Shown here: piece by piece, positions 1 to 10,963 of the stretch
Layout of the letters: the number at the start of each line of letters is the position of its first letter
Numbering within the stretch: position 1 is the stretch's first letter
Assembly (NCBI GenBank): GCA_032690845.1
Contig: CM064417.1
Coordinates: 34,850,432 to 34,914,431, forward strand
Length of the DNA: 64,000 bases
Direction of reading: 5' to 3'
From: Eleusine coracana subsp. coracana
Taxonomy: Eukaryota; Streptophyta; Magnoliopsida; Poales; Poaceae
The notes under the pieces: model-generated
What the model was told of the DNA's origin: nothing
The model's database searches: none
The model's input: the letters and a program-made list of their open reading frames with translations, nothing else
Translations under genes and position numbers: made by a program

Positions 1-107
1 CAATCATGTTGATAATTGAGAGTATTGTCTGGAGTCCATCATGGCCCAAATGAATTAATGAGTCCATAAAATGAACAAGATATATATGTCCTAGCATACA
101 TCATCAC

Positions 108-921
108 CAGGGCCGGCCGGTTCTGTAGTTTGAGGGCCCTAGGACGAACTCGATATTAAGACCTCTATATATTTTTCAGAAAAAAAAACATTAAGACCTC
201 TAAGATATAAAGTTTTTTTTCTCTTATAGATTATATGTACTTGTCTCACAAAAAATATATATAACTGAAATATATAAAAAAAACAAGACATAACTCAAGT
301 TGAGATCATTCTAACAACATATTGTTTGCTCACACCATTTAACAAAAATATCATAAATAAAAATTTGTAAAGAACGAATACAGGTAATATTAATTAGTAA
401 GAGGGGACTTTGCCTGATATTTGCCTAATCAACGGACAACAACCCCAAGAAAAAACGAGGAGATATGCTTCAAGTAGTTTCGATTAAAAGTTCGCCAAAA
501 AAAAAAGTAGTTTCGATTAATAGAAGAAGCGATGTCCAGAAAATGATTAAATAAAAAAAAAGTATGAAACAAGGAGGATCATGGCTTCCTTTGGCCTAAG
601 GGTGAGTCAGTGAGTGTCATCCATCGCAGAAAAAAAGGTGGGTATCGTCTCGCTTGGGGCTGATCGAAACAGCATATGATGTTGACGGAAAAAGATAAAC
701 AAACGCGCTGGCATATTGTTGGGAAAAAGAGAGAAGAAACAAGCAAAACACCTGAAGATGCATATATTCTTAGGCCAGCCGGCCATCACTGCCAGCACTT
801 TTTAGACATATTTACGTTGCTTGAGCCGAATTCCTTGGACTGAACAGGCTAGATGCTTATTTAGGCCGAATTCCGTAGTATGCCGTCCTAGGTCACCGTC
901 CTTATCGCCCTGGCCCGGCCC
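108..921. mobile_element. Possible degenerate hAT-like non-autonomous element
   Basis: The left edge reads CAGGGCCGGCCGG and the right edge reads CGCCCTGGCCCGGCCC, so the ends are roughly inverted (GGGCCGG in both). The text just inside the left end (gggccctaggacgaac) resembles a grass repeat whose ends start CAGGGCCGG. The interior is AT-rich with no convincing ORF. No clear 8-bp target duplication was found, so both the class and the exact ends are tentative. Confidence 0.35.
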
Positions 922-1480
922 AAAGCCAGTACCGATCATCACCTCAATTAGGAATAAGCAGGTTGTATTAGTATATATTCAGATTAGGTTAATCAAATAA
1001 AAATTCTGAGCTACAATTGGAAGTCCGTACGCTACCGATAAATTCTAAATGTGTAAGCTAAATGCTTTGAGGGGGAAAAAGATATAATATAAGATGTCTA
1101 GGCCTTCGAGATGGTAGGGTTAAAGTTAATACTTTCGTGCTGTGCATAGTCCTGTCATTGGATTTTTTCAGCTTTTAATGTGATTTTAATTGTCGTTTAT
1201 TCTAGAAACGATGTAAAAATTGGAGATAATATGAAAAATGCAGATGCATGTCAAACAATTATTTTTTTAGGGGATTACAGAAACCCCCTACTGTGGTAAC
1301 ATTATAAAATATAGAGTCAAATAATTGTTGTTAGTGAAGATGAGTTTGGCCTATAATTTTTTTTTCCTACAATAGCAACATATGTGTTAAGTCTGTAATT
1401 CAGTATGGTTTGGATATGTATGACTACCTATAAGTTCCTAATGTTTGGAATGCAGCCATGTCTTTATGTGAGAAGGAATT
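922..1480. other. Intergenic, nothing recognised
   Basis: AT-rich sequence with no ORF, repeat or terminal structure that I can support. It ends at the GAATT target duplication (1476-1480) of the solo LTR that follows. Confidence 0.6.
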
Positions 1481-1512
1481 TGTAAGGATCAAAGGCGTAC
1501 CGAGAGAGGGGC

Positions 1513-1538
1513 GGGGGGGGGGGGGGGGGGGGGGGGGG
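1513..1538. repeat. G26 homopolymer in LTR copy A
   Basis: An uninterrupted run of 26 G, with further broken G runs on both sides (about 1508-1549). It sits where the other copies of this LTR have a shorter C-tract on the LTR sense strand, just before the terminal ccttaca end. Confidence 0.9.
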
Positions 1539-2309
1539 AGGGGGGAGGGTTGAATCGGTAAGCCGACCACAATCAACAAATACTTCAATTTCCTTGCTCG
1601 ACCCTAGCAATTGTTGCAACCTAACAATTCTAGGAGGCCAAGATCCTACACATGCTAGTGTTCATGATGCGTGCAGTGCGGAAGTTAAGCCACACTAGTC
1701 TATGCAAGCCTCAAGTCAACCTATCAACTATAGCACACAATTGGAGAATAGTAAAGAAAAGGATCACTGAACACTCATGATTTTTTCCTAAGGTATTGGA
1801 AGGATTGTGCCTTCCCCTAGTCCTCGTTGGAGCACTTCCATCAAAGTGCCAGTCCCTCCCACCATCAAGTGGAGTTCTCCCACATGAGCCCACAATCACT
1901 CCCGGAGTGAAGACACGGTTGCGTCACTGCTGCCACCAAGGCACAAGCTCGTCTTCCTCGAGAACCTGCTGGACCCCGAGCTGACACAGGCGCTCACTAT
2001 CGACGCTCCTTTCAACAGCGATCTCAAGCCTTGTACAAACGCGTGTCGACCTTCACAACCGATCACGATAAGCTCATCACCGACACCTAATCAGTCTAGG
2101 TCTTATCATAGGCCAAGAGTAACAACATAGATCACACTCTCAAGGACACCCTAGCCTTAGATGTGAATAGATGATCAAGTTACTCTCTTTAGCACTCTCA
2201 AAAGATCCAATATCTTCTCCTAGTGCTCCTCTCTTTTCCCTTTGGCTCTCTACTGATGCTCCTAGCTATCCCAATGGCCAAAGGTGGTCTCCAAGACCCT
2301 AGCAACAAC

Positions 2310-2317
2310 TTTATATA
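2310..2317 (-). promoter_or_regulatory. LTR TATA box (copy A)
   Basis: The plus strand reads tttatata, that is TATATAAA on the LTR sense strand, preceded by the conserved word agcc. The same box is found in copies C (13855) and D (48004), so it is probably the core promoter of the LTR family. Confidence 0.55.
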
Positions 2318-2469
2318 GGCTTCTAACCTCAAACTAGTCGTTCTTCCGTGAAACAACTTTCTGGACGTACAAACCGTACATCCAGAGCCGTTGCACTCTA
2401 TCCGCTGCTTCCTTCTGTACGAACCAGACCGTACGGTCTCTTCAAGTCTTGTCCATTCCGGAACAGCGT

Positions 2470-3210
2470 TGTCGGTGTACTAGGAACGGGGGTCCTCAAC
2501 ACCGCCTACTACTATACAAGCCATGCATAGAAGATCCTAAAAGATGCCAAGACAAGAAGAAAAGGACGAAGGTCTTACATACAGGAGTTACAATGAAGTG
2601 CCCACAAAGTCAAGGGGGTTGCATGCATGGCGGCCCCCCCACCCACATGCTCTCTCTCTCCCCCCTGGCTTGCATGGGAAGGGCTCTTAGCCCAAAGCAA
2701 AGGTAGTAGTAGCAGCAGCAGCGCACGTGGCCCGAGGAGCAGCAGCAGGGCGCACGTGGCTCAAGGCAACCGGACGCCCACCGCGCACAGCACAAGATGC
2801 AGCCCTTTCTCCCCTGGACGGGGGCATTTACTCACCCTTGTACTTCCCGATATGGGATGCCTCTTCTCTAATAAAAGGGAGCACCCAGGACAGACAGGGG
2901 GGAGATATTTTTTAGGAGGTTCCTCCTCCTGGAGGGGACTTTTTCTTCCTCCTCTAGATAGGATCTCCATGGGAGCCTCTCTCGAGCTCTCACGTGTACT
3001 CAGATCTACACCCCACATAAATAATACAAGCAACACAGACAAGCAGGACGTAGGGCTATTAGCCTCTGGACGGCCCGAACCTGGGTAAATTTCCCCGCGT
3101 GTTTTATTCGCTCTTATTTGCCTTTATTTGGAGATTACAACGCGTTTCATCCGAACCATCAAGTGGCGGTTCTTGCAAGCCCCCCATATATGTATGTTCA
3201 CACATCCACT
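2470..3210 (+). mobile_element. Solo LTR, probably Gypsy-type, nested in LTR copy A
   Basis: It begins TGTCGGTGTACTAGG at 2470 and is flanked by the 5-bp duplication AGCGT (2465-2469 and 3211-3215). The host LTR alignment to copy D breaks and resumes exactly at these points. The interior has a TATA-like ctctaataaaaggg segment and a downstream block (acgtagggctattagcctc, cccgaacctgggtaaa) typical of the R/U5 part of grass Gypsy LTRs. It ends in CT instead of the usual CA, probably a point change. No internal region remains, so it is a solo LTR of about 741 bp. Confidence 0.75.
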
Positions 3211-4249
3211 AGCGTCAAAACTGCTTCCTCTCTGTTTTCATCCCATCCATATATACTGTACCATTCGGTTTGTACACCATACCGTCAAGTCTGTATGAGC
3301 CTTCACTTAAATAGATTCCTTGCAACCAATGGTCCTCTGTTCTCTAATGACCATGCAGTCCGATCTCTCTGACCCCTTTGTCCGATCTCTATCTCCAGAA
3401 GCTGAAACTTCTTGTCTTCGCTTCACTTTGTTTTCTGGCTTCATCCAATGGCTCCTTGGCCTCTCCACTACCACCTAGTGCCTTATAATTTTACTAAGCA
3501 TCCACGCACGTCACTGACTGGCATGAGCTAAGAGATATGACCTAGACCCTCTTGATAGTTCGGTTTTTCCTATGGATACAAGCCCTAACAACTATACAAG
3601 TGTTCCAAACACTTACGCCTAGCTTGTCCTTAGCCTTGATCCATCTCCATCAACCCTTGGATTCCATCAAGCTCATCAAGCCTCCATGCTTGTGGTCATT
3701 GTCATCAACTGCCAAGGCAACCATCATCAATAGGATTTATAATAGAGTAGAAGATGATTTCCGCATACACAACACTCATATAGATATTAGCCCATAATTT
3801 AATAGTTGTCATTAATCACCAAAATATCCATACCTTTGGGATCCAATCATCAATGATTATGAAGCTTTCAGAATTGTACCTAGCTAGCAGAAGAGAGCAA
3901 AGATTAACGCAAACGTGTATAGTGAAGAGGATTGCTGGTGAAATAAAGCAAAGGAAGACTTTGAGCAGTGTATTGCAATGGAGAACCCAAATGTTTCTCC
4001 TTGAACTTGAGTATGGTTATGTGTTTTTCGTATCTACGCACCCACTTATATACCACAAGAGGACGATGTACGATTGTAGCACTTTTTCCCTTGAATTGAG
4101 TATTCCAAGGTTTATCGAATCCACTAGGACCTTAGGGATTTATTAAACAAAGTTAACAGTAAAAGATCTAGTTAAGGCTACTGTTAAGGTCAGGTTGCAT
4201 GAGGGGGAGACTGGCCAGCGCAAAGGTGCGCCAGACAGTAAATCTGTTG

Positions 4250-4400
4250 TTGTGCCGATCGACGCAAGGATTGAGCCGATCGGCACGCTGGTGAAACAAA
4301 GCCAAGGTTGTTGCGCCGATCGGTGCAGGTGTTGAGCCGATCGGCATGCTGGTGAATCTGTGGTGGCGCCGATCGACGCGGTGGTTGAGCCGATCGGCAC
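4250..4400. repeat. Three palindrome doublets (CCGATCGG type)
   Basis: GATC centres start at 4257 and 4278, 4318 and 4339, and 4371 and 4392. Each pair is 21 bp apart. The cores are GCCGATCGGC or one-base variants such as GCCGATCGAC. The linkers between pairs also repeat (ctggtgaa). Confidence 0.9.
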
Positions 4401-5102
4401 ACTGGTGAATCTAAGCCAAAGTGCACCAGATCTAGTAAACCTATACTGATTAGTGAATAGCCAGATATCTACTAGTGAGATCGTAACCAGAAAGTCTAAT
4501 TGGATAGCATCATAATGGGTAGTTACATGGATCAATGACAACCTATAATGAGTAAGATCACCCTGCTTTCCGAGCGGCTCCCGATTTATTTGCTGCGGGG
4601 AGGCAACCCTTAATCGCGCGAGTATCTTACCCTACTCAACTATCTAATAGTGCCGCACAGGCTTAGTGCTGTCACCGCTAAACCACACTACTAGCATCAT
4701 CAAGCAACCATAATCAATACAATGTCCGAATACTATCCTAATCACCACGATTACAATAATATCTACGTACTTAGCCTAGAACTAAGCAGTTGAAATAAGC
4801 ACATGCATGATTATAGAATCAAGATAGACAAATCAAAAAAACCATCATCAACATATTCAATCATCCTTGAGATACATAGAGTAAGATTCATCCCCGTCGA
4901 GATGGCCTACCTTGACGGATCAACTCTTGACTCCAATGGTTCTTGAAACTCAACTAGAGATCTATTCTAACGGGGCAAGCCCCGGTGGCTCTAACTCACG
5001 GATCTGGTGTCCCTCTGTCGCCTCCTTTCTCTGCGGTGAGGGTTTACAAGTATTTATAGGGGTTCTACTCGTAAAGGACTCGGTTTCTAGCAAATAAGGC
5101 GG

Positions 5103-5388
5103 TTGCGCCGATCGGCGTAGGATTGCGCCGATCGGCGCAAGCCGTGTCTTCTCTGATGTCTTCCACAGCTGTCAAGTGGGCCTTTTCCTTCGAGATAAAG
5201 TCTTGTACTGCACGTTAAGATCTTGGAGTTCCATAAATCTTCTTGAAGATCTATAATTCTTCTTAGACAAATATCTTCAAGTGTCTTGCGCAGATAAACT
5301 TCCATAAACATGTGGAATGGGCTTCGGTCACTTCTGTGGATCAATACACCCTTGCGCCGATCGACTCATGGGCTACGTCGATCGGCGC
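5103..5388. repeat. Two more palindrome doublets in the same LTR
   Basis: GATC centres start at 5110 and 5130 (20 bp apart) and at 5359 and 5380 (21 bp). The copy at 5130 is the perfect 16-bp palindrome TGCGCCGATCGGCGCA. A single copy without a partner lies outside this LTR at 6287. Confidence 0.85.
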
Positions 5389-6212
5389 ACTGGGCTTCTT
5401 CAGTGCTTTTCGTCGGTTCTGGACTCCTGTCCTCTTCATCATCGCATTAATCACCAATTTTACCTGTTTCTATAATAAAGCTCCAAAACGACGCATATAC
5501 AAATATATAGGCAATTTCACAGGTAAATGGCCTAAATTAGTATCATTTATGCTCTAATTAGGGTAATATTCATAGGTAAATGGCCTAAATTAGTATCAAT
5601 TACGCACACTTGGGAAGTCCCGAGTAAAGTAAAAGAAAGAAAAATCGAAAAACATACTCTTTCTATCATAAAAGATATCTCAATTCAGCAAATGTTGAGC
5701 ATTGTTCTATTGTGGTGTATTTCATATTGGTATTCAGCAAAATAGATCAAATATGGGCATAAGCTTAAATTCTCCCCAAAGCAAAAGATCATGTCCAATT
5801 CATAAATTATAACTTTTCCACATATGAGAATCACTTAAAAGATTGTTGTGAACATAGAGAATCTATCTTCCAAATAATCCAAGGCAGCAACTCATCTTTC
5901 AAATCACTCAACCTATATTCTACATCATAATGATCAAATAATATTAGTGTAAGGCTTATATGAGTAGCTAGGTGAGGTAATTCAAGGATTGCAAACATAA
6001 ATCAATAATATATTGTAAAGCTAGGAGATTATTCTTCATTGAAATTATAGAAACTTATCAAGATGGCAATTAAGAAAGAAAAATTTAAGAAAGGACTTAG
6101 ACTTTGGATATGTGGACAGGTGCATAGCAAAAATTTGATCTTGGAAAAATTACACATGGTTGGAATGATTCATAGCTATATTGAATTTCAAGAATAAACA
6201 TGTCATATACCA

Positions 6213-6222
6213 TCCCCCCACA
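6213..6222 (-). promoter_or_regulatory. Polypurine tract of the Athila-like element
   Basis: The minus strand reads TGTGGGGGGA directly before the TGGTATATG start of the 3' LTR, the expected position of the plus-strand priming site. Confidence 0.7.
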
Positions 6223-7159
6223 CTTAAAATTTTGCTAGTCCCTTAGCTAACAGCAGAGGTTTTTTTTTCACCATCTCTGATGCGCCGATCGGCTCTCAAC
6301 CCAAATTTACCAACATTTGTTGGTATTTGATTTGTCTGGCTTCAACATTTATTCAAGAATTTAAATATAGCTAGAAATATAGGATGTGGTCAAGGTATGA
6401 TACTCAACAATATGTTTTGGGTTTATGGTGGGATACTCAGCGGAATTGAATTTTTGCATGAGTAATTCAAGGCTAGAAAAAGATACACAAAGAATTGTCA
6501 TCTTAATAAAGTTCATACCAAAAAGAATTAAATCCTAACCGAACTCAACCATCAATTTAATGTTTATCTACATATCAAAGGTTCATGAGTGTTGTTCAAA
6601 ATATGACATCGGTAGGTAAGGATCTTAAAAAACAATAAATTCTAAAGTTCACAACATGAAAATTTATTTTACAAAAGATTGGTACTAAGTTATCATTACA
6701 AACTGGACAACACAAATGAAGCACATGGGTACTCAAAATTGCTCCACATATGAGATATTTGCTGAATAATCATTAAGTATAAGTTTAAAATTTTATTTTA
6801 TGCTCAATACTATTTGATCTTCATCAACACTTTTCAAGAAAGAATAAATAATTCAATTCTCCTAATAGAGCATAATCGCCACCATTATATTAAGATCCAA
6901 ACTTGAATACATGATGATGATTTTTGCACACACTTGCATGAAAATAAAACTACTACTAATACACTTGCATGAAAGTAATACTACTGCTAACATACTTGCA
7001 TGAAAGTAAAACTACTACTAACACACTTGCATGAAAATAAACACACCCGATATATGGTTTTCCAACCCGCTCACACACACATAAGTAACTAAAGAAAAAG
7101 ACTAAGATAAAAGAAAATGCAAACCGGGAAACCGATACACGTGCCAACTCCTTGGCACT

Positions 7160-8892
7160 CTAGTCATCCGAAAGTGGAGTCAGTGGCTGATCGAAGCCAT
7201 AGCACCGCGCCTTGAGTCGCTCGAACTCCTCCACCATCGCATCGTGGTTGTACCTCCATTGGGACGTGGCCTCCTCCACTCGCTCGGTGTAGTGCCTGTT
7301 GTTGCCGTGGTACCCCTGCATGGGCACAAAAAAGTTTGCACCGGACACACGAGGCACCACTGGTACACGCCCTTGGTACGTGTAGTCAATGCCTGCGCTG
7401 CAGTAGGGTGCGTCGATCGGCGCATTGCCTACGCCGATCGGCGCAGAGGGCTGTGAACCGCCTGCTGCGTCGCTCCACCCTGACTGGTACTGCTAGTACT
7501 CCTGGCGTGACCCCCAGGAGTCCCACTCGTCGCCGGCTGATGTAGATGTGTCCGGCTGTCGAACCCGCCCACGGCGGTCCTTGAGAACTCGGCCCCCCTC
7601 CAAGAGACCTTCCTCAAGCCAATTTCCTCCCTCCAGCTTGCGTGGGAGAAAAACTCCTAGCTCCGCACATGGGAGCTTTACGTTTGTGCCACCGACATGG
7701 AAGCCGGTACAAACACTTCCCGTGACAATATTGCCACGAGTCATATTCTCGCCGATCTCCGTCGCGCACTCCCACTTGTCATTGCGCCCTCTCGGTCCAT
7801 TGCTATCGCAGACGAGGGTTGCTAGGCGTTGAAGATAGGCCCCGAAGGCCAACTTCTTGCTTGCCTTGCCCCTCTTGTCGAGCCAACCCCGCACCATCAC
7901 CGATATGGGATTGCAATGAGAATCACGATGGCGTTGAAGAGCGACCACAAGTCCGCATCGGTGACGTTGCTGGAGTCGACCTTGTCGCCTATGCGCGCCG
8001 CCAACCACCGATGGAAGACTTGAATGCTCGGGTTGCGGATGTTTCCGCGCTTCATCTCCTCTACAAATGAGAGCCACCTCCAAAAGGAGTCCAACTCCCC
8101 ACGTCCCAAGATGTCGACGACATCAGCGTCGGTGTCGAAGCCGAAGGCTTGAGCCGCCACCTCCATGGTCACTGTGTGGCTGATGTCGCGGACGCGGAAG
8201 TTGACGGCCTCGCTACCGTCTTCGACGGTGCCAAGCCTCATCGTAGAAGCAACCTCGGTGACGACGTCGAGGTTGTAGTCCATGGGGAGGAGGTGGAAAT
8301 CCACCCGGCCGAGGTTGTCTAGCATCCTCCTTAAGTCCTCCCACATGCCGATCGAGGTGAGGAAGGTCTCGTCCAAGTCGAAGTTGGGGACGAACCTTCC
8401 CCTCACCGCGAGGTAGTGCCGCTGTTCCTCCGCCCTCAAGAGGGTGAAGCCCTCCTCCACTGTGCGCGGCATGAATGCCGGTGGCGGTGATGATGTGGGA
8501 ACCCGTCGGCTTGCCGCCGTTTGGCTCCTCGTAGCACGCCCTGTTGGTAGGGACGCGCCGAAGACGGAGTGGCGGGCGCGGACCTCGTATGTCGCCGCTG
8601 CCGAGACGGTGGATGCACCACCCACCAACATGTCATCGCGAGCGTCGAAGCCACCCCTCGCCGAGGAGTTACCGCTCGACTCACTGCTGCTGCCGGAACT
8701 GCTACCCCGGCGCAGCCTCTTGCCCATCTTGCTGACGGAGGAGCGGAGACGATCCATCTGCGAAGATTGTGGAACGTGTGCGAGATCATGGGTAGTGGGG
8801 AAGGTGGAGAGATTATCGGGATAGTGTGCCGAATGGGGGCGGCTGGCCTCCCTTTTATAGTGTGGGAAACTTCCAGGAGAAGGAACTGTCAT
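7160..8892 (-). pseudogene. Env-position ORF of the Athila-like element (plant transposon protein type), frameshifted
   Basis: An open frame from 8892 to 7897 (331 aa) has a Ser-rich N-terminal region, then an alpha-helical domain with the segment FHRWLAARIGDKVDSSNVT followed by DLWSLFNAIVIL. That matches the pattern of the plant-transposon-protein domain found in many Athila-type elements. The reading frame shifts near 7905 and the related text continues in another frame to about 7493 and then to a stop at 7160. The position between the missing pol and the 3' LTR is that of the extra ORF of Athila elements. No convincing signal peptide or fusion feature is seen, so calling it an envelope gene would be unsupported. 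A palindrome doublet lies inside the coding text at 7411-7445. Confidence 0.6.
7411..7445. repeat. Palindrome doublet inside the env-position ORF
   Basis: GATC centres start at 7415 and 7436 (21 bp apart). On the minus strand in the ORF frame the repeats read as API(G/D)-type tetrapeptides. Confidence 0.8.
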
Positions 8893-9045
8893 AAAATTTC
8901 AAAATTTGAGAGTGTGCCAATCAGCACAATTCAAATTTTGAATGCTCTGACCACTCTGATGCTTGATTTCCCTCCTTCATATCGCTTCCTGGCACATCAT
9001 GTTGGTTGGCAGGGGAATAGCACGGAATCCTGATGTCTTGTTGGC

Positions 9046-9592
9046 GGCGTTGATCGGCTCAGGCCAGCGCCGATCGGCGTGCCGTCTTCTTTTCAGCTTA
9101 AGGTCAATTCTGTGTCCCCTCTGCACTACACACCTGCATAATAATCATACCTGTTCCACAAAATCAATGCCTGCCGCTTTTGTCGCCCATTTGGGAACAT
9201 CATGGGTACCCGCGCCGATCGGCGCAGAAGGGCGCCGAACGGCGCAAGTCCCTTGCACCTCGTGTTTGGGTTCGGCGCTGATTCTGATGCCTCATGTTCA
9301 TTTCTTTCACCTAATTTCCACTTCTCCAATGTTCCTGTAGTATTGGCATACGTGTCGGGGCTCATCTGATGACCGCGCCGATCGACGCTGACTCGCGCCG
9401 ATCGATGCGATGTCTGTTTTTGCTTGTGACCCCTCGGTTCTTCGCTAGATGTTGTCTTCATTCTTAAAAATAGCTCTGTCTCCGATAATTATTGTGCTGG
9501 TTTAGCACTCCTTCAATTCTGGGCGTCGTCGGCCTTCTGTCCTGACTTGGGCAATACTGTGCCGATCGGCGTAGATGTGCGTCGATCGGCGC
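9046..9592. repeat. Four palindrome doublets in the non-coding interior of the Athila-like element
   Basis: Centres start at 9052 and 9072, 9217 and 9237, 9380 and 9400, and 9564 and 9584. Every pair is 20 bp apart. Between doublets the sequence is unrelated. The second member of the 9217 pair reads CGAACG where GATC is expected, but keeps the flanking GGCGCCG and CGGCGCA arms. Confidence 0.85.
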
Positions 9593-9997
9593 AAGCTCTG
9601 TTCCTTCCTGTTTTTGGTCTTTTTTTTCTATATTCCTACTTTGTTAGTCTATAGTATGTATATACACAGCTTTACATGAATAAACAGACAACGGAAGAGC
9701 ACACAAGAATTAAGCACACACTTTTCTAATTTTTTTTATTTTATTTGGGAGATTATTTTTATCATAAGCAAGCAAATTTTAAAAAACACCGGGTTGCCCT
9801 CCCGGCCAACACTAATTAACTAAATAAAATGGGGTGTCCTCCCATAAGCACTAAATAACTTCTAAATCCCCCGATCATTGGGTTGTCTCCCAAGAGCGCT
9901 CTAGTTATTTAGAGGTCAAAGAGCTCGACCTCCCCGTAAACAATCAATCCTTAATGTCGCGGTGCGGGTTGTGAGGCCGCGACACAACAAGGTTATC

Positions 9998-10804
9998 TTA
10001 TCTCCATGGTTCATATAGCTTGGACGCCCTATCCTTACATCCCCTCCAATTACTTTCAACGCCTCGATGGCACGGTGTCTTGTATCTCTTCACTTCATCA
10101 ATAGCACGACACTCTTCTCCCTTTGGGCGAAAATTGAAAGAGTAGGGAGTCCCACTTATATCGAAGCTTATCTCACCACTCCCAACATCAATACTTGCCT
10201 TTGCTGTCCTCAAGAAGGGTCTACCTAAGATCAATGGGGTCCTCGTACTCTTATCCATATCAAGCACAATAAAATCAACAGGGACGATATGATCTTCAAT
10301 TTGAACAGGCACATCCTCAGCAATTCCATCAGGGAAGCGTACCGATTGATCAGCTAACTCCAAACACATACTCATAGGCTCTAATTCAGGCAAATTGTGA
10401 TTTGTGAATATATGACGGGGCATAACACTTATGCTTGCTCCAAGATTGCACAAGCACCTATCAAATATCCTTGTTCTAATCATGCATTTAATGCTTGGTG
10501 ATCCAGGGTCGGGTTTCTTCTCCAGTGCAACATCATTGATTGCCGCCGTTAGTTCCTTAGTGACCTTCACAACCTCCTTAGAAACTAGAGACTTCTTGTT
10601 TTGCGTCATGTCCTTAATGTACATGGCATAGGTGGGAACTTGGATAGCGTCAACAAAAGGGACATTGATGTAAAGCTTCTTCATAATATCGATGAATCTT
10701 GCAAACTGCTCGTCGTGTTGTCGAGTTCTTTCTGTCTTCGTCAGTAGTTGAGTATCTAGAAATGTGGCAGGGCCATGCTCTTCTGTCTCCACGCCCATTT
10801 TCAA
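9998..10804 (-). pseudogene. Retroviral-type aspartic protease of the Athila-like element, catalytic Asp lost
   Basis: This 268-aa frame corresponds to the gag-pro region of plant Gypsy elements. The N-terminal part is helical (RFIDIMKKLYINVPFVDA). The protease follows with a core reading CNLGASISVMP and, about 80 residues later, the flap-distal motif PLILGRPFLRT. In the family the first motif is D-L/T/S-G-A. Here the codon is AAT (Asn), a single G-to-A change from Asp, so the enzyme would be inactive. The frame ends near 9998 and no reverse transcriptase follows. A palindrome array separates it from the gag C-terminus. Confidence 0.75.
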
Positions 10805-10830
10805 ACCAGAAAGGTCATCATCCTCCTTGC

Positions 10831-10910
10831 GCCGATCGGCGCTTTCAGGGAGCCGATCGGCTCCGACAGGGTCGTCGCGCCGATCGGCACCGGGTGTGCA
10901 CCGATCGACG
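10831..10910. repeat. Four GATC palindromes between gag and protease
   Basis: Centres start at 10834, 10855, 10882 and 10903, with spacings of 21, 27 and 21 bp, so two doublets in tandem. On the minus strand an open frame runs through them and reads the units as PIGA, SIGA or EPIG-like words. Confidence 0.85.
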
Positions 10911-10963
10911 CGGGGCTTCTTTGCTCCCGCAGAGTGTTCTGGATCTTCTGTTTGTTTTCCTGA

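Larger units (their letters stand above)
1481..3870 (-). mobile_element. Copia-type solo LTR (copy A), interrupted by a nested solo LTR
   Basis: On the minus strand this LTR starts TGAAAGCTTCAT near 3870 and ends GATCCTTACA at 1481. The 5-bp target duplication GAATT lies at both edges (1476-1480 and 3871-3875), showing a complete solo LTR left by LTR-LTR recombination. It aligns along its length with the 5' LTR of the Copia element at 47118-48807: shared start, TATATAAA box, C-tract and terminal ccttaca. Removing the nested insertion and its duplicated target leaves about 1.64 kb, close to the 1.69 kb of that LTR. Short ORFs inside are not genes. Confidence 0.85.
4022..6212 (-). repeat. 3' LTR of the Athila-like element
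   Basis: On the minus strand it runs from TGGTATATGACATG at 6212 to the CA end at 4022. Its outer part (4033-5030) is nearly identical to 12507-13497, which fixes the LTR identity, and the C-run at 6213-6219 is the complement of the polypurine tract. It contains several palindrome doublets. The 5 bp outside (ttatg, 4017-4021) cannot be matched because the far end of the other LTR is lost. Confidence 0.85.

Noticed and set aside
2627..3088. 153-aa open frame
   Set aside because: Lies wholly inside the nested solo LTR; no domain and no family support.
3853..4146. 97-aa open frame between two LTRs
   Set aside because: It crosses the boundaries of both LTRs, so it cannot be an old gene. The 150 bp between the LTRs remains unassigned.
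7160..8892. Calling the ORF a retroviral envelope gene
   Set aside because: Only its position is envelope-like; no signal peptide, cleavage site or fusion segment is visible. It fits the plant transposon protein domain better.
4250..10910. CRISPR-like or restriction-like reading of the palindrome doublets
   Set aside because: Spacers are not of one length, the units are degenerate and the context is a plant retrotransposon. It is not a CRISPR array.
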